A DNA stretch of 41,328 nt from contig JAHHHR010000064.1 of assembly GCA_019359245.1 (NCBI GenBank), forward strand, positions 1 through 41,328. The letters run 5' to 3'. Origin of the DNA: Nostoc desertorum CM1-VF14. Lineage in GTDB: Bacteria; Cyanobacteriota; Cyanobacteriia; Cyanobacteriales; Nostocaceae. The notes under the pieces were generated by a model, which saw only the letters and a program-made list of their open reading frames with translations, was not told the DNA's origin and did no database searches. The position numbers were made by a program, and so were the translations under genes. This document shows positions 16,354 through 25,433 of the stretch, piece after piece (positions within the stretch are counted from its first letter, which is position 1; every line of letters begins with the position of its first letter).

Positions 16354-17373
16354 ATGCCTAACGAGCCAATTTGGGGAGAGCTAGTTAAAGTTGAGTTGGA
16401 GGCGTGTTTAGATGCTCCTCTAGCCAGATATTTTGACGCGCAGCTTCAGGGCGACCCAGATGTGTTGGCGCAGCTGTTGGCAGACAAACGCAACCCTAAT
16501 ACTCGACGTGCTTACGAGAAGGATTTGAGGGATTTCTTTCTGAAGATGACTTTATTGCCGCCGACTGGTGATAGCGTGTTGGAGTTTTTGCACTTGCAGC
16601 GAGAGCAAGCGGTGATGGTGGTGCTGAAGTACAAGGCGATGTTGATTAAATCTGGGTTGCGGGAGGCGACAATCAATCGGCGGCTGGCGGCGATTAAGTC
16701 GTTGGCGAAGATGGGGCGCAAGTTGGGAGTGTGCAACTATTCCCTGGAAGATGTTTCAGGGGAGAAGGTTAAGGCTTATCGGGATACACGGGGGGTTGAT
16801 AGCAAAGCGATCTCTCTTGTAATTCAGCAGTTTGATCGCTCAACTTTGATTGGTAAACGCAACTATGCAATTTTTCTGGTGCTGTGGGGTTTAGCTTTGC
16901 GTCGCCAGGAGATATGTCAATTAAATGTAGGGGATTTTGATTTTTATGGACGCAAGTTGAGAGTTTTAGGGAAGGGGAAGGGAACGAATGAAGAATATTT
17001 GGATATGTCCAAGGATGTGGCGGCTGCTCTTGCTGATTGGTTAATTGCACGAGGGGATTTGAATGCTAGTTTACCAATTTTTACAGCATTGGATTTTCAT
17101 AATGAAGGACATCGCTTAACTACTGATGCCATCTATAAAATAGTGGCGGCGGCTTTTAAGAAGGCGGGGGTTAAGAAACCCATGTCACCGCATAGGGTCA
17201 GGCATTCGGCAATTACGGCGGCACTTGATGCGACGGATGGGAATATCAGAAAGGTGCAGAAGTTGAGCCGTCATGCTGACCCGCGAACGCTGATGATTTA
17301 TGATGACAACCGGAATAAAGACCTGTGGGAGATGTCGGAATTGTTGACTGGGATGTTGAAGAAGAATGATTGA
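16354..17373 (+). CDS. XerC/XerD-type tyrosine recombinase
   Basis: A 339-residue site-specific recombinase. An N-terminal SAM-like core-binding domain (about 45-140: NPNTRRAYEKDLRDFFLKM, then ATINRRLAAIKSLAKMGRKL) precedes the catalytic domain. Catalytic residues are in place: Arg in LALRRQEICQL (about 184), Lys in GKGKG (about 207), His and Arg in SPHRVRHSA (about 277-280), His in SRHADPRT (about 304) and nucleophile Tyr in LMIYDDN (about 315). It would resolve plasmid multimers, or move or invert a segment. The 40-bp inverted repeats at 625 and 8481 are possible substrates. It stands alone, with 320 bases of empty DNA before it. Confidence 0.93.
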   Translation: MPNEPIWGELVKVELEACLDAPLARYFDAQLQGDPDVLAQLLADKRNPNTRRAYEKDLRDFFLKMTLLPPTGDSVLEFLHLQREQAVMVVLKYKAMLIKSGLREATINRRLAAIKSLAKMGRKLGVCNYSLEDVSGEKVKAYRDTRGVDSKAISLVIQQFDRSTLIGKRNYAIFLVLWGLALRRQEICQLNVGDFDFYGRKLRVLGKGKGTNEEYLDMSKDVAAALADWLIARGDLNASLPIFTALDFHNEGHRLTTDAIYKIVAAAFKKAGVKKPMSPHRVRHSAITAALDATDGNIRKVQKLSRHADPRTLMIYDDNRNKDLWEMSELLTGMLKKND

Positions 17374-17518
17374 TGGTAATTCAGAAAAATATAGCAGTAG
17401 TTAAAAGACCGTATTTATCCTAAAGACTTATCTGCTCTTCTTCCTGCTATATTTTAATTCCATCGAATTCATGTTGATTATGTGAGCTTTGCATTCTAAT
17501 CTGAGAGTAGTATTAGAT

Positions 17519-20062
17519 TCAATCTCTATTAAGTAATTTTTTTCTCTCTATTTCCATCATTTTTTCAATTTCATTAAAAGGCAATAGCAGTGTTTCTTGA
17601 ATATATTGTCTAGTGTCAAGACTGACATAGCATTGGGTATTAAGACAATCTAATAACAATTTATTAGCATAGCAATAGGCTCTTAAGGTTCCCCATTCTT
17701 TTGCGTCGTTTAATGGCCAATCGTAATCTATATTACGATAATTTTTATTCAAGTCTTTTAGTCGATTAGCCCAAGCACCGCTATCATTTTTATACCAATG
17801 GTAATATTCGTCCCAATGATCGTAAACTCCTTGTGGTAACTGTTCATATAACTTGACTACTTCATCAGAAAATTCTTGATTCTCAATCAAATTTATAGCT
17901 GCATATAAAGCATCCTCTAATTGAAAAAAATTACTATCGTCAAATGGATGATTTTTTTTCATTTCCTCATCGTACTCTGAATATTCATAATCATCTGCTT
18001 GACAGAGAAGGATAGTTGTAAAATTCTCATTTTCAATATCTCTATTAGCGGTGCGATACAGCAAGGATGCTTGAGCGCGAGCATGAGCTAGGTTAATGTC
18101 TAAAGCTAGATTTGAATCAACAAGTTCAACAGGAGCGCGAAAATTGCCCATGCCAAAGCCTGAAGCACTTCCTATATAAAAGCTTAACTGTATATTAGAG
18201 TCGTTAGACTCTAATAAATCGCTCAGTTCTAGGAATTCCCATTCTTCAAAAAACGGATAGCTTGTATTATCTAATATGCAAATACCCGCAGCTAAACAAA
18301 GATAAAATGCTCTAATTGCAGCAGGGTGGTGAGAGCTAGATACTTGAATAGATTTTTGGTTAGCCCAAGCCAATAATTCCTGAATATGTCTATTGTGTGA
18401 TGCTGCTCTATCAATCTGAATCTTCATAGACAGTAAAAGAATGTCAGCACTTTTTAACATCTCTGAGGTTAATAAGAAAACCTCATGCCATTGTTTGTAA
18501 AAAACATACTTGCTCAAATTAAGTAGAGACGGGTCATTAAATATTTCAGGATTGGCTTTAGCTACAATTTCTTTAGCTGTAAAATATTCATGAAATGTCA
18601 AATGAGAAAAGGAATAAATTTCTCTGGCTCTTTCTACTAATAATCCGTGTTGAGCCTCAATAGATTTTAATACAGCTTCACTATCAAGCAGTAAAGCTTC
18701 TAGAGCGTGGGGAGATTCGGGGAAATTTCTAATATAAGAAGCGATATACTTCTGCACATCCTGTTGTTTCCAGAAATACTCTCCTTTTTCAAAGGTTATG
18801 AAAGCAAGATAGCTGAGTAAATTTTCTTTAAGCGGTACTGAAAGCTGCTTATAGACATCATCTCTTTTAATAGCACGTTTAGCATCCCATCTTCTTAAAA
18901 GTGTATGAGTTGCTCTTTGATATAGTTCAGTACGACTCCTGGGGAAGTCACCAGCATCCTCAAATTCAATACATAACAAAGTCAGTAATATAGGACTAGA
19001 TGCCAGTTCATAAATTGATGGATTTTCTTGTAATTGTTCTATAAATACTTTATCAAGATTAGAGTTTTTAGCAGTAAACCACTTGGTGGCAAATGACTGA
19101 ATTTGTTCCTGGTCAAAATCAGCTACTTCTACCTCTGTAAATTGCTCAAATGTATATTCTTTTGCGGCTATTCTGCAAGTCAATACAAACCGATTCCTAG
19201 AAAAACGTTGAGAAAAATCACGTATTTCTCTTATCACATGATTATCTCCCTGCTGTTGGACTTCATCTAATCCATCGAGCAGCAATAATACTCGTCCAGA
19301 TTCAAACAGGGATATCACTGCATTATTGTCAACCTTATCATCAGCTAATTGTTGACAGATGTAATCTAATAATTTAAGTTTGACATCGGTATCTGCAAAC
19401 TCTTTAAGAGGTAAAAATATTGGGAGATAATTACTGAATATTTGCTCTGATATACATTGAATTGCTAAATGCTTTAAAAATGTTGTTTTACCTGAGCCTG
19501 GTTTTCCTAAAACCATTAACTTTGAATAACGGTTTACCGCCTTTATTCCTGAAATACGCTTTTGAGTTGCTTTACCTAACCCAAAACGGTCAAAGTTATC
19601 TAATTGGGTTTTCAAGTTTTGCTGCAATTCAGAAATATCTAGCCGTCTGCGTCCAATAATTTTTTCCAAAATATTGACATGAGTGTAAATGTCACCTAAG
19701 CCAATAGGCTGTGTCATATCCAGCACGCGCATCGTACCGCAGCGTTCTTGAATGATAGGTTTTATTTTTTCACGCAGTTCTTGCACTAGGGCATTGATAT
19801 CGGTACTGACACCATCTGGTGAACTTATTAAGTTAGTTGATTTAGGTTGACCTGCAATTTCTTGCCAATCTAGTTCTAGGTGTTCGCAGATTTTGACAAA
19901 ATTTTTGCGGTCTACTCCCTTACCTGCAAAAAAATTAGCAACTGGCTGGCGGGTAGTCTCTACTTTTCCTGCTAATTCCTCCTGTGTCCAACCTTTACCA
20001 GTCAGAGCTACCTTTGCCTTCTCGATACCTGCTTGACACGCCTTAAGAGATTGTCTTGCCAT
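17519..20062 (-). CDS. NACHT-type STAND ATPase with N-terminal helix-turn-helix
   Basis: An 847-residue signalling NTPase of the NACHT/STAND class; such proteins act as sensors and switches in programmed death and phage defence. Residues about 20-72 form a helix-turn-helix (GWTQEELAGKVETTRQPVAN). The P-loop LGKPGSGKTTFLKH is near residue 187 and Walker B LLLLDGLDEVQQ near 260. The sensor region VLTCRIAAKEYTFEQF and a winged-helix-like FSHLTFHEYFTAKEI (about 484) follow. Residues 500-847 are a helical C-terminal region with no canonical TPR or WD repeats. No catalytic effector domain is visible, so the effector may be a neighbour such as the TRADD-N-type protein starting divergently at 20211. 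An anti-phage role is inferred. Confidence 0.88.
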   Translation of the reverse strand: MARQSLKACQAGIEKAKVALTGKGWTQEELAGKVETTRQPVANFFAGKGVDRKNFVKICEHLELDWQEIAGQPKSTNLISSPDGVSTDINALVQELREKIKPIIQERCGTMRVLDMTQPIGLGDIYTHVNILEKIIGRRRLDISELQQNLKTQLDNFDRFGLGKATQKRISGIKAVNRYSKLMVLGKPGSGKTTFLKHLAIQCISEQIFSNYLPIFLPLKEFADTDVKLKLLDYICQQLADDKVDNNAVISLFESGRVLLLLDGLDEVQQQGDNHVIREIRDFSQRFSRNRFVLTCRIAAKEYTFEQFTEVEVADFDQEQIQSFATKWFTAKNSNLDKVFIEQLQENPSIYELASSPILLTLLCIEFEDAGDFPRSRTELYQRATHTLLRRWDAKRAIKRDDVYKQLSVPLKENLLSYLAFITFEKGEYFWKQQDVQKYIASYIRNFPESPHALEALLLDSEAVLKSIEAQHGLLVERAREIYSFSHLTFHEYFTAKEIVAKANPEIFNDPSLLNLSKYVFYKQWHEVFLLTSEMLKSADILLLSMKIQIDRAASHNRHIQELLAWANQKSIQVSSSHHPAAIRAFYLCLAAGICILDNTSYPFFEEWEFLELSDLLESNDSNIQLSFYIGSASGFGMGNFRAPVELVDSNLALDINLAHARAQASLLYRTANRDIENENFTTILLCQADDYEYSEYDEEMKKNHPFDDSNFFQLEDALYAAINLIENQEFSDEVVKLYEQLPQGVYDHWDEYYHWYKNDSGAWANRLKDLNKNYRNIDYDWPLNDAKEWGTLRAYCYANKLLLDCLNTQCYVSLDTRQYIQETLLLPFNEIEKMMEIERKKLLNRD

Positions 20063-20210
20063 AGCTAAAAACCTAACGTTATGCCTATTTTACGGGTTGG
20101 AAGCGAAAGTTATACGTAACTCATACAAAAGTCATTGCTCTGAAAACCTTACCTAGACTGAACTTTAAATGCCGAACCGCGAGACTAAGAGCAGTTGATT
20201 GGTAAAAAAG

Positions 20211-20477
20211 ATGACACAATTCACGAATCAAGAAATTATTAAAGAGCGTGTACGCCAAGCACGTTATAGTTTTAACCTTGCACTAATTGCAACTGCACTG
20301 TCTGCCTGTATTAGCCTTGTAGGTGCGGGGCTTCTACTATCTGGTAAAGTTCCTGAAGGAACTGTTACTGCCGCAGGTGGAATGGCTGCAAGTGTGCGAT
20401 GCACTCGGCTTGCTAAAGACGCAAACGACAGGCTCGACAAGATTTTATGCCAACTAAAGGATGAAGAATCAGTCTAG
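20211..20477 (+). CDS. Two-helix membrane protein of the cyanobacterial TRADD-N-associated type
   Basis: An 88-residue protein: a charged N-terminal helix (QEIIKERVRQARYSFNLALI), two hydrophobic segments (about residues 24-45 and 50-66: LALIATALSACISLVGAGLL and VTAAGGMAASV), then a polar helix KDANDRLDKILCQLKD. This matches, from memory, the cyanobacterial TRADD-N-associated membrane domain described with STAND conflict systems. ATG 20211 is taken over the in-frame TTG at 20199. The divergent partner is the NACHT ATPase, with which it may share a promoter region of about 150 bases. A membrane-disrupting or membrane-tethering effector role is inferred. Confidence 0.75.
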   Translation: MTQFTNQEIIKERVRQARYSFNLALIATALSACISLVGAGLLLSGKVPEGTVTAAGGMAASVRCTRLAKDANDRLDKILCQLKDEESV

Positions 20478-20695
20478 CTCTAGCGATCACCCACCGCTTT
20501 CTGTTCTGTCTTAATACCCCTGACGATAACTACCAGGGGCTTGCCCAACTGTTTATACAATCTTCTATACGCAGGTAGATAAGTTGTGTTGTAAAACTAT
20601 AGTTTACGGCTTACCGGATTTTTAAAGGTATTTGAATTTCCTTAATTTAGCAATTATATTGAAGGCTGGATCAGGTTGAAAATAGAGAAAGCGAT

Positions 20696-21361
20696 ATGGA
20701 AGCTGATTATCAATATGTTTTGGCAAAAGATAAAAATAGATTTTTAGTTTTAAAAACTATCTATAGAGACAGTAATGGAGATAAAGATAAGGTTAGCAGT
20801 AGTCATGATATTTGCGAAAAAACCGGGATATGCAGTGAAGAATTATTGCAGATTTTAGTCTACTTAGAAAATGAGGGCTTAATTAAGCCAATGGGTTCGC
20901 TATATGGTGGTATAGCTTTTATCTCAATTACACATCAAGGTATACGTGAAGTGGAAGCTGCCATCAAAAAACCACAAGAATCTACGGCACATTTTCCCGC
21001 CCAAGTTTTTCAAAATACTTACAATGCTCCTGTAGGGGTAGTTCAACAAGGAGGGCAGAGTAATACGGCTAATGTTAAGCAAAATATTGGCTTGCATGAC
21101 TGTGATGAATTAATTGTCAAATTATTAGACTTAATTAAGTCTTCATCTTTATCAGACCTTGATAAAGAAGATACGATTGAAGCTGCCAATAGAATATCTG
21201 AATTGGCGAAAAAAGAAGAGTCACCAGGAGTAATTCAGCGAATAAAAGAAAGGCTTGAACTCATTAATAATACTTTCAAGCCTGCAAAAGAATTATATGA
21301 TAAAACCCAACCAATATTATTGGCACTTTCTACATATTTTAAAATTCATTATGGAGCCTAG
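20696..21361 (+). CDS. Winged-helix protein with central NxxNAPVGxVQQGGQ motif (copy 1)
   Basis: A 221-residue protein in three parts. Residues 1-95 look like a winged helix (RFLVLKTIYRDSNGDKDKV ... LLQILVYLENEGLIKPMG ... FISITHQGIREVEAAI). Residues about 100-130 hold the motif VFQNTYNAPVGVVQQGGQSN. The rest is helical (LDLIKSSSLSDLDKEDTIEA, ISELAKKEESPGVIQRIKE). The gene at 21455 has the same design, so the two are paralogues. Such linker motifs occur, as I recall, in cyanobacterial STAND-associated adaptor proteins. Context between a NACHT ATPase and a HEPN-ATPase suggests an adaptor or sensor role; activity is unknown. Confidence 0.75.
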   Translation: MEADYQYVLAKDKNRFLVLKTIYRDSNGDKDKVSSSHDICEKTGICSEELLQILVYLENEGLIKPMGSLYGGIAFISITHQGIREVEAAIKKPQESTAHFPAQVFQNTYNAPVGVVQQGGQSNTANVKQNIGLHDCDELIVKLLDLIKSSSLSDLDKEDTIEAANRISELAKKEESPGVIQRIKERLELINNTFKPAKELYDKTQPILLALSTYFKIHYGA

Positions 21362-21454
21362 TTTTTGATATAATTTAAACAAATAAACTAGTAAATAGTA
21401 AAACAATAACTATTTTATTATGACGATTTCACAATTGAGCTAAATAGTATTTTT

Positions 21455-22102
21455 ATGAAAAATGAATACCAAACAAGACTTAAAGTGCTAACTATTGTTT
21501 GTCAAAAAACTCAGCCAGAAGACATAACTAATGGCATAAGTAGAAATGAAATTTTGCAAGAAACAGGTATAGAATGGGAAAAATTGATAAGCATATTAAA
21601 TTACCTTTGTTCAAAGCAATTTATAGAGTTAGCTTATGATGATGGGCTGAAACCTTATTATCTAATTACTTTTCAAGGAATAGATGAAATAGAAAATCAC
21701 AAACAACAATCTAATAAACAAAATACCCCAGTTAGTCATCAAATTTTTAACAATACATTTAACTCTCCAATAGGTACAGTTCAGCAAGGTGGACAAGATA
21801 ATATATCTACAGTAACTCAAAATTTTAATACATTTGAGCAAAAGCAAAATCTTGCAGAAGCCGCAGCAGAAATTCAACAACTTCTCCATCAATTAGAACA
21901 GAATTATCCTACTAAAACTACTGCTGAAAAAATGGCTGTCGTCTCTAAGGCTGTTGATGAGATTGAGAGAAATCCTACTCTGAAAGCACGAGTGATAGGT
22001 GCATTAAAAGCAGGGGGAACAGAAGCTTTCAAGGAGCTAGTTGACAATCCTTTGATTAATATTCTGTTGGCATCAATAGAAGGATGGCAAGAAGCAGAAT
22101 AG
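21455..22102 (+). CDS. Winged-helix protein with central NxFNSPIGTVQQGGQ motif (copy 2)
   Basis: A 215-residue paralogue of the preceding gene. It has an N-terminal winged-helix-like part (LKVLTIVCQKTQPEDITNGI ... ISILNYLCSKQFIELAYDDG ... LITFQGIDEIEN), then FNNTFNSPIGTVQQGGQDNI at about residues 95-118. The C-terminal helical region (about 130-215) contains AEIQQLLHQLEQNYPTKTTA and LKARVIGALKAGGTEAFKEL, a tail I recall from several cyanobacterial conflict proteins. The C-terminal halves of the two copies are not alike, so they may present different partners. It begins 93 bases after copy 1, on the same strand. Confidence 0.75.
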   Translation: MKNEYQTRLKVLTIVCQKTQPEDITNGISRNEILQETGIEWEKLISILNYLCSKQFIELAYDDGLKPYYLITFQGIDEIENHKQQSNKQNTPVSHQIFNNTFNSPIGTVQQGGQDNISTVTQNFNTFEQKQNLAEAAAEIQQLLHQLEQNYPTKTTAEKMAVVSKAVDEIERNPTLKARVIGALKAGGTEAFKELVDNPLINILLASIEGWQEAE

Positions 22103-22657
22103 CTCACATATTGGACAAGCTAAATGCAACAAAAAATTAATTGTGTCGGTTTGTGGGGGTATGTATCCCCAGAACAACCATCTCTATTTTGAGCCGCGAT
22201 GCCGATTCATTACCCGCTTAGGGTAAGAAATGCTAGTCTATATTTGACTGTAAAATATGGACACTACCCATTCTCCCAAACCCTGATGCTTTCGTGAATA
22301 CCCACCACACAACTGACCACAGTTAAGTATTACTTATCTTTCAGTCGTCAGAAAATTCTCTACACAGGGCAATTGATAATTCTGGCTTATATATAGTGAT
22401 GAACAGCTTGCCTAATTGTCTGTACTCGCTTCTATATCCTTAATGATAAATCGTTGCTATTAAGCTCGTGATATCAACTGTAGGATAAAGTTTCCACCTC
22501 ACTTACTTGAGTTATAAATATGCCGAAATCCATATAAAGAAATTAATGGTTTCGTCTATTCAATTTGGGTTGTCATACTTTAAAAGTCCTTTCTTCCTAC
22601 TGTTTTGTTACAAACACAATGTAAAAGCCCACAAAGCTATATATTTCGGGAACTCCA
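22103..22657. other. Intergenic stretch without a gene
   Basis: 555 bases between convergent genes. No coding sequence is convincing. There is a small TTACCC-GCTTA-GGGTAA hairpin near 22213-22229, but no strong terminator. Confidence 0.5.
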
Positions 22658-24715
22658 TTAATCACCATTCAAAAATTTATCAACGTGTTCTTCTAACCAT
22701 CCGATAGATTCCCTAAATATAATCATTTTGCTAGTAGTAATTTCTTTCGCATGTGCATCAGCCCTATTATCATTAACTATCGTCATATTTGAATCAAACT
22801 GATTTTTATTATCAAATATATGTTCAAAAATAGACCATTCTTTATTTACTATTTGCTTTAATTTATCAAAATATATGTTTACTTGGTCTGGATCAAATAA
22901 GTCTTTATAGGGCAGATTATCGTATTCTTTCTTACTATTTTTTATTATTGACAATACAATTTCTTTAGCTTTACTTTGTCCATACCTACCGGATAGCTGC
23001 ATACGTATTATATTACGCAGCTTTGGTTCTAAAGAGTTTCTTCTTTGAGAAATCTCCTGAAGCATTTCTTCATTAGTTAAATGGAGCTTCTTATACTTAT
23101 TTTTGTTTTCCAGGTACTGTTTGGCAATATCAATTTTAAAATCATAATTATCTAAATTTTGAGAAATTATTCCATATCCTTTTAAATGTGCAGTATATTC
23201 TGGTGATTCATTTGCAAAACTTTTAAAGAAGCTTATATCTCCTATAGCTAAACTCTCAAGCATAATATACTCGTCTGGGTAAAACTCTAGCAAAACATCT
23301 AGCATCATTTGAATATACCTTGATGCCCCATACTTCTCAAATTCATCTTTAGCCAATGAATACATAATTCTATCGATTTTAACAGGTATATTCTGCTTAT
23401 TTTGTTGATGTATAACACTACAAACCTGTCTAATTAAAAATGGATGTCCTCCATAATCATCTGTTAGCTTGCTATAAATCGACTCTTCAAAGCTTAACCC
23501 CATAAAGTTACCTAGCTTGCCCACCATTTCTTTAGTTTGGCTAATATCAAATCTTTCTAGATATTCAATTGGAATGGAATTGAATATAGGATTATCATAT
23601 TGATTTTCTATTATTTTATTATTTTGAATAATATCATTTTCTTTTACGGTTATCTTTGAAGTTTCTATACAGCTTGGATTTGTTCCTACTAATAAATAAG
23701 AAAAAACGTTTTCCATTTTATGAAATTTAGTTCTTAAAGTTTGCCAAAAATAAATAAAATCTTTACCATAGTTCCAGTGCGAAGAACTAGATATTTTAAA
23801 AGTAATCCTTTCGATTTCATCAAAAATTATTAATATACTTTTTTTGTTGATAGCCTTATATATTTTTAGTAAGTCATCTTCAAAAATTATTGCAGCATTT
23901 TTTTCTGTGTAATTTTCTTCTGCTTGTAATTGAACCGATAATTTACATTCTTTTTTAATCCTAAATAAAATATAATGTAAACATTCATTCCAACGGCGAT
24001 TTTGAAAGCTAGGGTCATCACAGCTAATCAGGATAGAAGCAGCATTGACTCTATTCATTTGTCTTTGAAGGGCATAAATAAAAGATGTCTTTCCTGATTT
24101 ACGTAACCCGAATAGACCAGAATTTTCATTAGAGAAATGTCTATTTCCTATCTTATTTATAAGATCAGTTCTTCCAAAAAAATATAAGTCTTTTCTTAAA
24201 GGGGACTGGAAATCAAATAAATTACGAGTATAAAAATTATTTTTAAACTTATTTTGTAAAAAATGTACTTCTGTATTATTAATAATTTCCGTATAAGAAA
24301 TTGGAATAATTACTTGCGATTCTTGAGATTCCTTAAGAATTTTTCTGATTTTTTCTTCAACTTGCTTGTCTCTGCTTATAATAATACTACATATCCTTTC
24401 TATTCTTAGAGCCTGATATTTTTTTAAAACTGAATCATAAAGACTGTCTATAGCATCAATTGACCTTGGTTGAAAAGTTTCATAAGGACTGAATATAACT
24501 ATTAACTCTCGTTCAAAACCAAACATTTCTTGATAAATTTGTGTAGCTTTTATCAAGAAATACCTATATTCACTTCTCTGATTAATTTTAAAATTACCTG
24601 CACCAGTTACATACCACTCTTCAGAAAATTTCCGAACGATCTTTTTTTCTTCTTCAGTAAAATATATTAAATTTTCATTAGCTTTAACGTGGATGCCTGG
24701 TTTTTGAGTATTCAT
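22658..24715 (-). CDS. P-loop ATPase with probable C-terminal HEPN domain
   Basis: A 685-residue, AT-rich gene. Residues 1-165 are an unassigned N-terminal alpha/beta region (ELIVIFSPYETFQPRSIDAI). The ATPase core follows: an FFGRTDLINKIG box, Walker A FGLRKSGKTSFIYAL (about 205) and Walker B SILIIFDEIERITF (about 298), with STAND-type GGHPFLIRQVC near 425. The C-terminal 140 residues (LEPKLRNIIRMQLSGRYGQS ... NEEWSIFEHIF-like ... NDNRADAHAKEI near 653) resemble the Swt1-type HEPN ribonuclease fold, with R and H of the motif separated by three residues instead of the usual four. It would be a self-contained sensor/RNase. A perfect 32-bp palindrome lies 26 bases upstream of the start. Confidence 0.8.
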   Translation of the reverse strand: MNTQKPGIHVKANENLIYFTEEEKKIVRKFSEEWYVTGAGNFKINQRSEYRYFLIKATQIYQEMFGFERELIVIFSPYETFQPRSIDAIDSLYDSVLKKYQALRIERICSIIISRDKQVEEKIRKILKESQESQVIIPISYTEIINNTEVHFLQNKFKNNFYTRNLFDFQSPLRKDLYFFGRTDLINKIGNRHFSNENSGLFGLRKSGKTSFIYALQRQMNRVNAASILISCDDPSFQNRRWNECLHYILFRIKKECKLSVQLQAEENYTEKNAAIIFEDDLLKIYKAINKKSILIIFDEIERITFKISSSSHWNYGKDFIYFWQTLRTKFHKMENVFSYLLVGTNPSCIETSKITVKENDIIQNNKIIENQYDNPIFNSIPIEYLERFDISQTKEMVGKLGNFMGLSFEESIYSKLTDDYGGHPFLIRQVCSVIHQQNKQNIPVKIDRIMYSLAKDEFEKYGASRYIQMMLDVLLEFYPDEYIMLESLAIGDISFFKSFANESPEYTAHLKGYGIISQNLDNYDFKIDIAKQYLENKNKYKKLHLTNEEMLQEISQRRNSLEPKLRNIIRMQLSGRYGQSKAKEIVLSIIKNSKKEYDNLPYKDLFDPDQVNIYFDKLKQIVNKEWSIFEHIFDNKNQFDSNMTIVNDNRADAHAKEITTSKMIIFRESIGWLEEHVDKFLNGD

Positions 24716-24740
24716 TACAATTAATCTTTATTTTGATTCC

Positions 24741-24772
24741 ATATACATAGTCAAAATTTTGACTATGTATAT
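24741..24772. promoter_or_regulatory. Perfect 32-bp palindrome upstream of the HEPN-ATPase gene
   Basis: ATATACATAGTCAAAA is followed immediately by its exact reverse complement. Each half carries TTGACT facing outward, a -35-like hexamer; on the minus strand it lies about 40 bases before the ATPase start. It is a likely operator for a dimeric repressor, or a cruciform site. Confidence 0.8.
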
Positions 24773-25109
24773 ACCGTTTGTATTTAATAAAACTTTAGAT
24801 GTCAAGATACGATAGCAGACAAGGTGCAGTATCAAGATTTAAAACGCTTGTGTTGGAATGTAATTGTTTTTAGAAACAGTAAGGCAGTGTAAGACCCAGC
24901 TGGGGACACTTCGTTTAGAGCAGGTGGTGTGGGTGACGAGCAATAATTTACTCGTGGAGTGGCCAAAAACTCAGCAGCCCGCCCCCCACACTCCGCTACG
25001 CCACCCGCTCTACTCCCAGTTCTTAACAGCTAAAAAAATGTTTTTCTCACGATTCATCAAAATCAATTGGCTGACCGTTGAAATGCTTGTGAATGCTTTC
25101 GGGAGTCAA

Positions 25110-25313
25110 CTAACTAGGAATTGTCACCTTTTTATCTACTTCTGCATCGCCATTGGAATTGTTTAAACCGTTAACTGTTGCCACTTTTAAAGGTGTCTTA
25201 CCGTCTGCTGTTTTGCGGTCAATTTGAATAGTGCCTCTAGCTCTACCAATGGCTGTTCCATCACTTCCACCAACGGCGGTATTAGTGAAGAAATGGGCAA
25301 TACAGACTAATCT
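25110..25313 (-). pseudogene. Gene fragment, C-terminal remnant
   Basis: An open frame of 67 codons with no start codon ends at TAG 25110-25112. It reads with protein-like composition: AHFFTNTAVGGSDGTAIGRA, GTIQIDRKTADGKTPLKVAT, NNSNGDAEVDKKVTIPS. An upstream in-frame stop at 25314 marks the break. I do not recognise the family. The surrounding 24780-25433 has no intact gene. Confidence 0.45.
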
Positions 25314-25433
25314 TTATTCAGCTTTTCTAGGGTCACTAAGAGACGCTTTAACAAACTTTTTAGCAGGCTCTATAGAGAAGGGTTAAATACCAACAATTCC
25401 TAATTAAGTCCTTTCGCTCTCCTCACCAATACA

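Noticed and set aside
22507..22707. 66-residue frame between convergent genes
   Set aside because: No ribosome-binding site and it runs into the 3' end of the HEPN-ATPase gene.
24864..25166. 100-residue plus-strand frame upstream of the response regulator
   Set aside because: No ribosome-binding site, mixed composition, and it overlaps a more protein-like minus-strand fragment.
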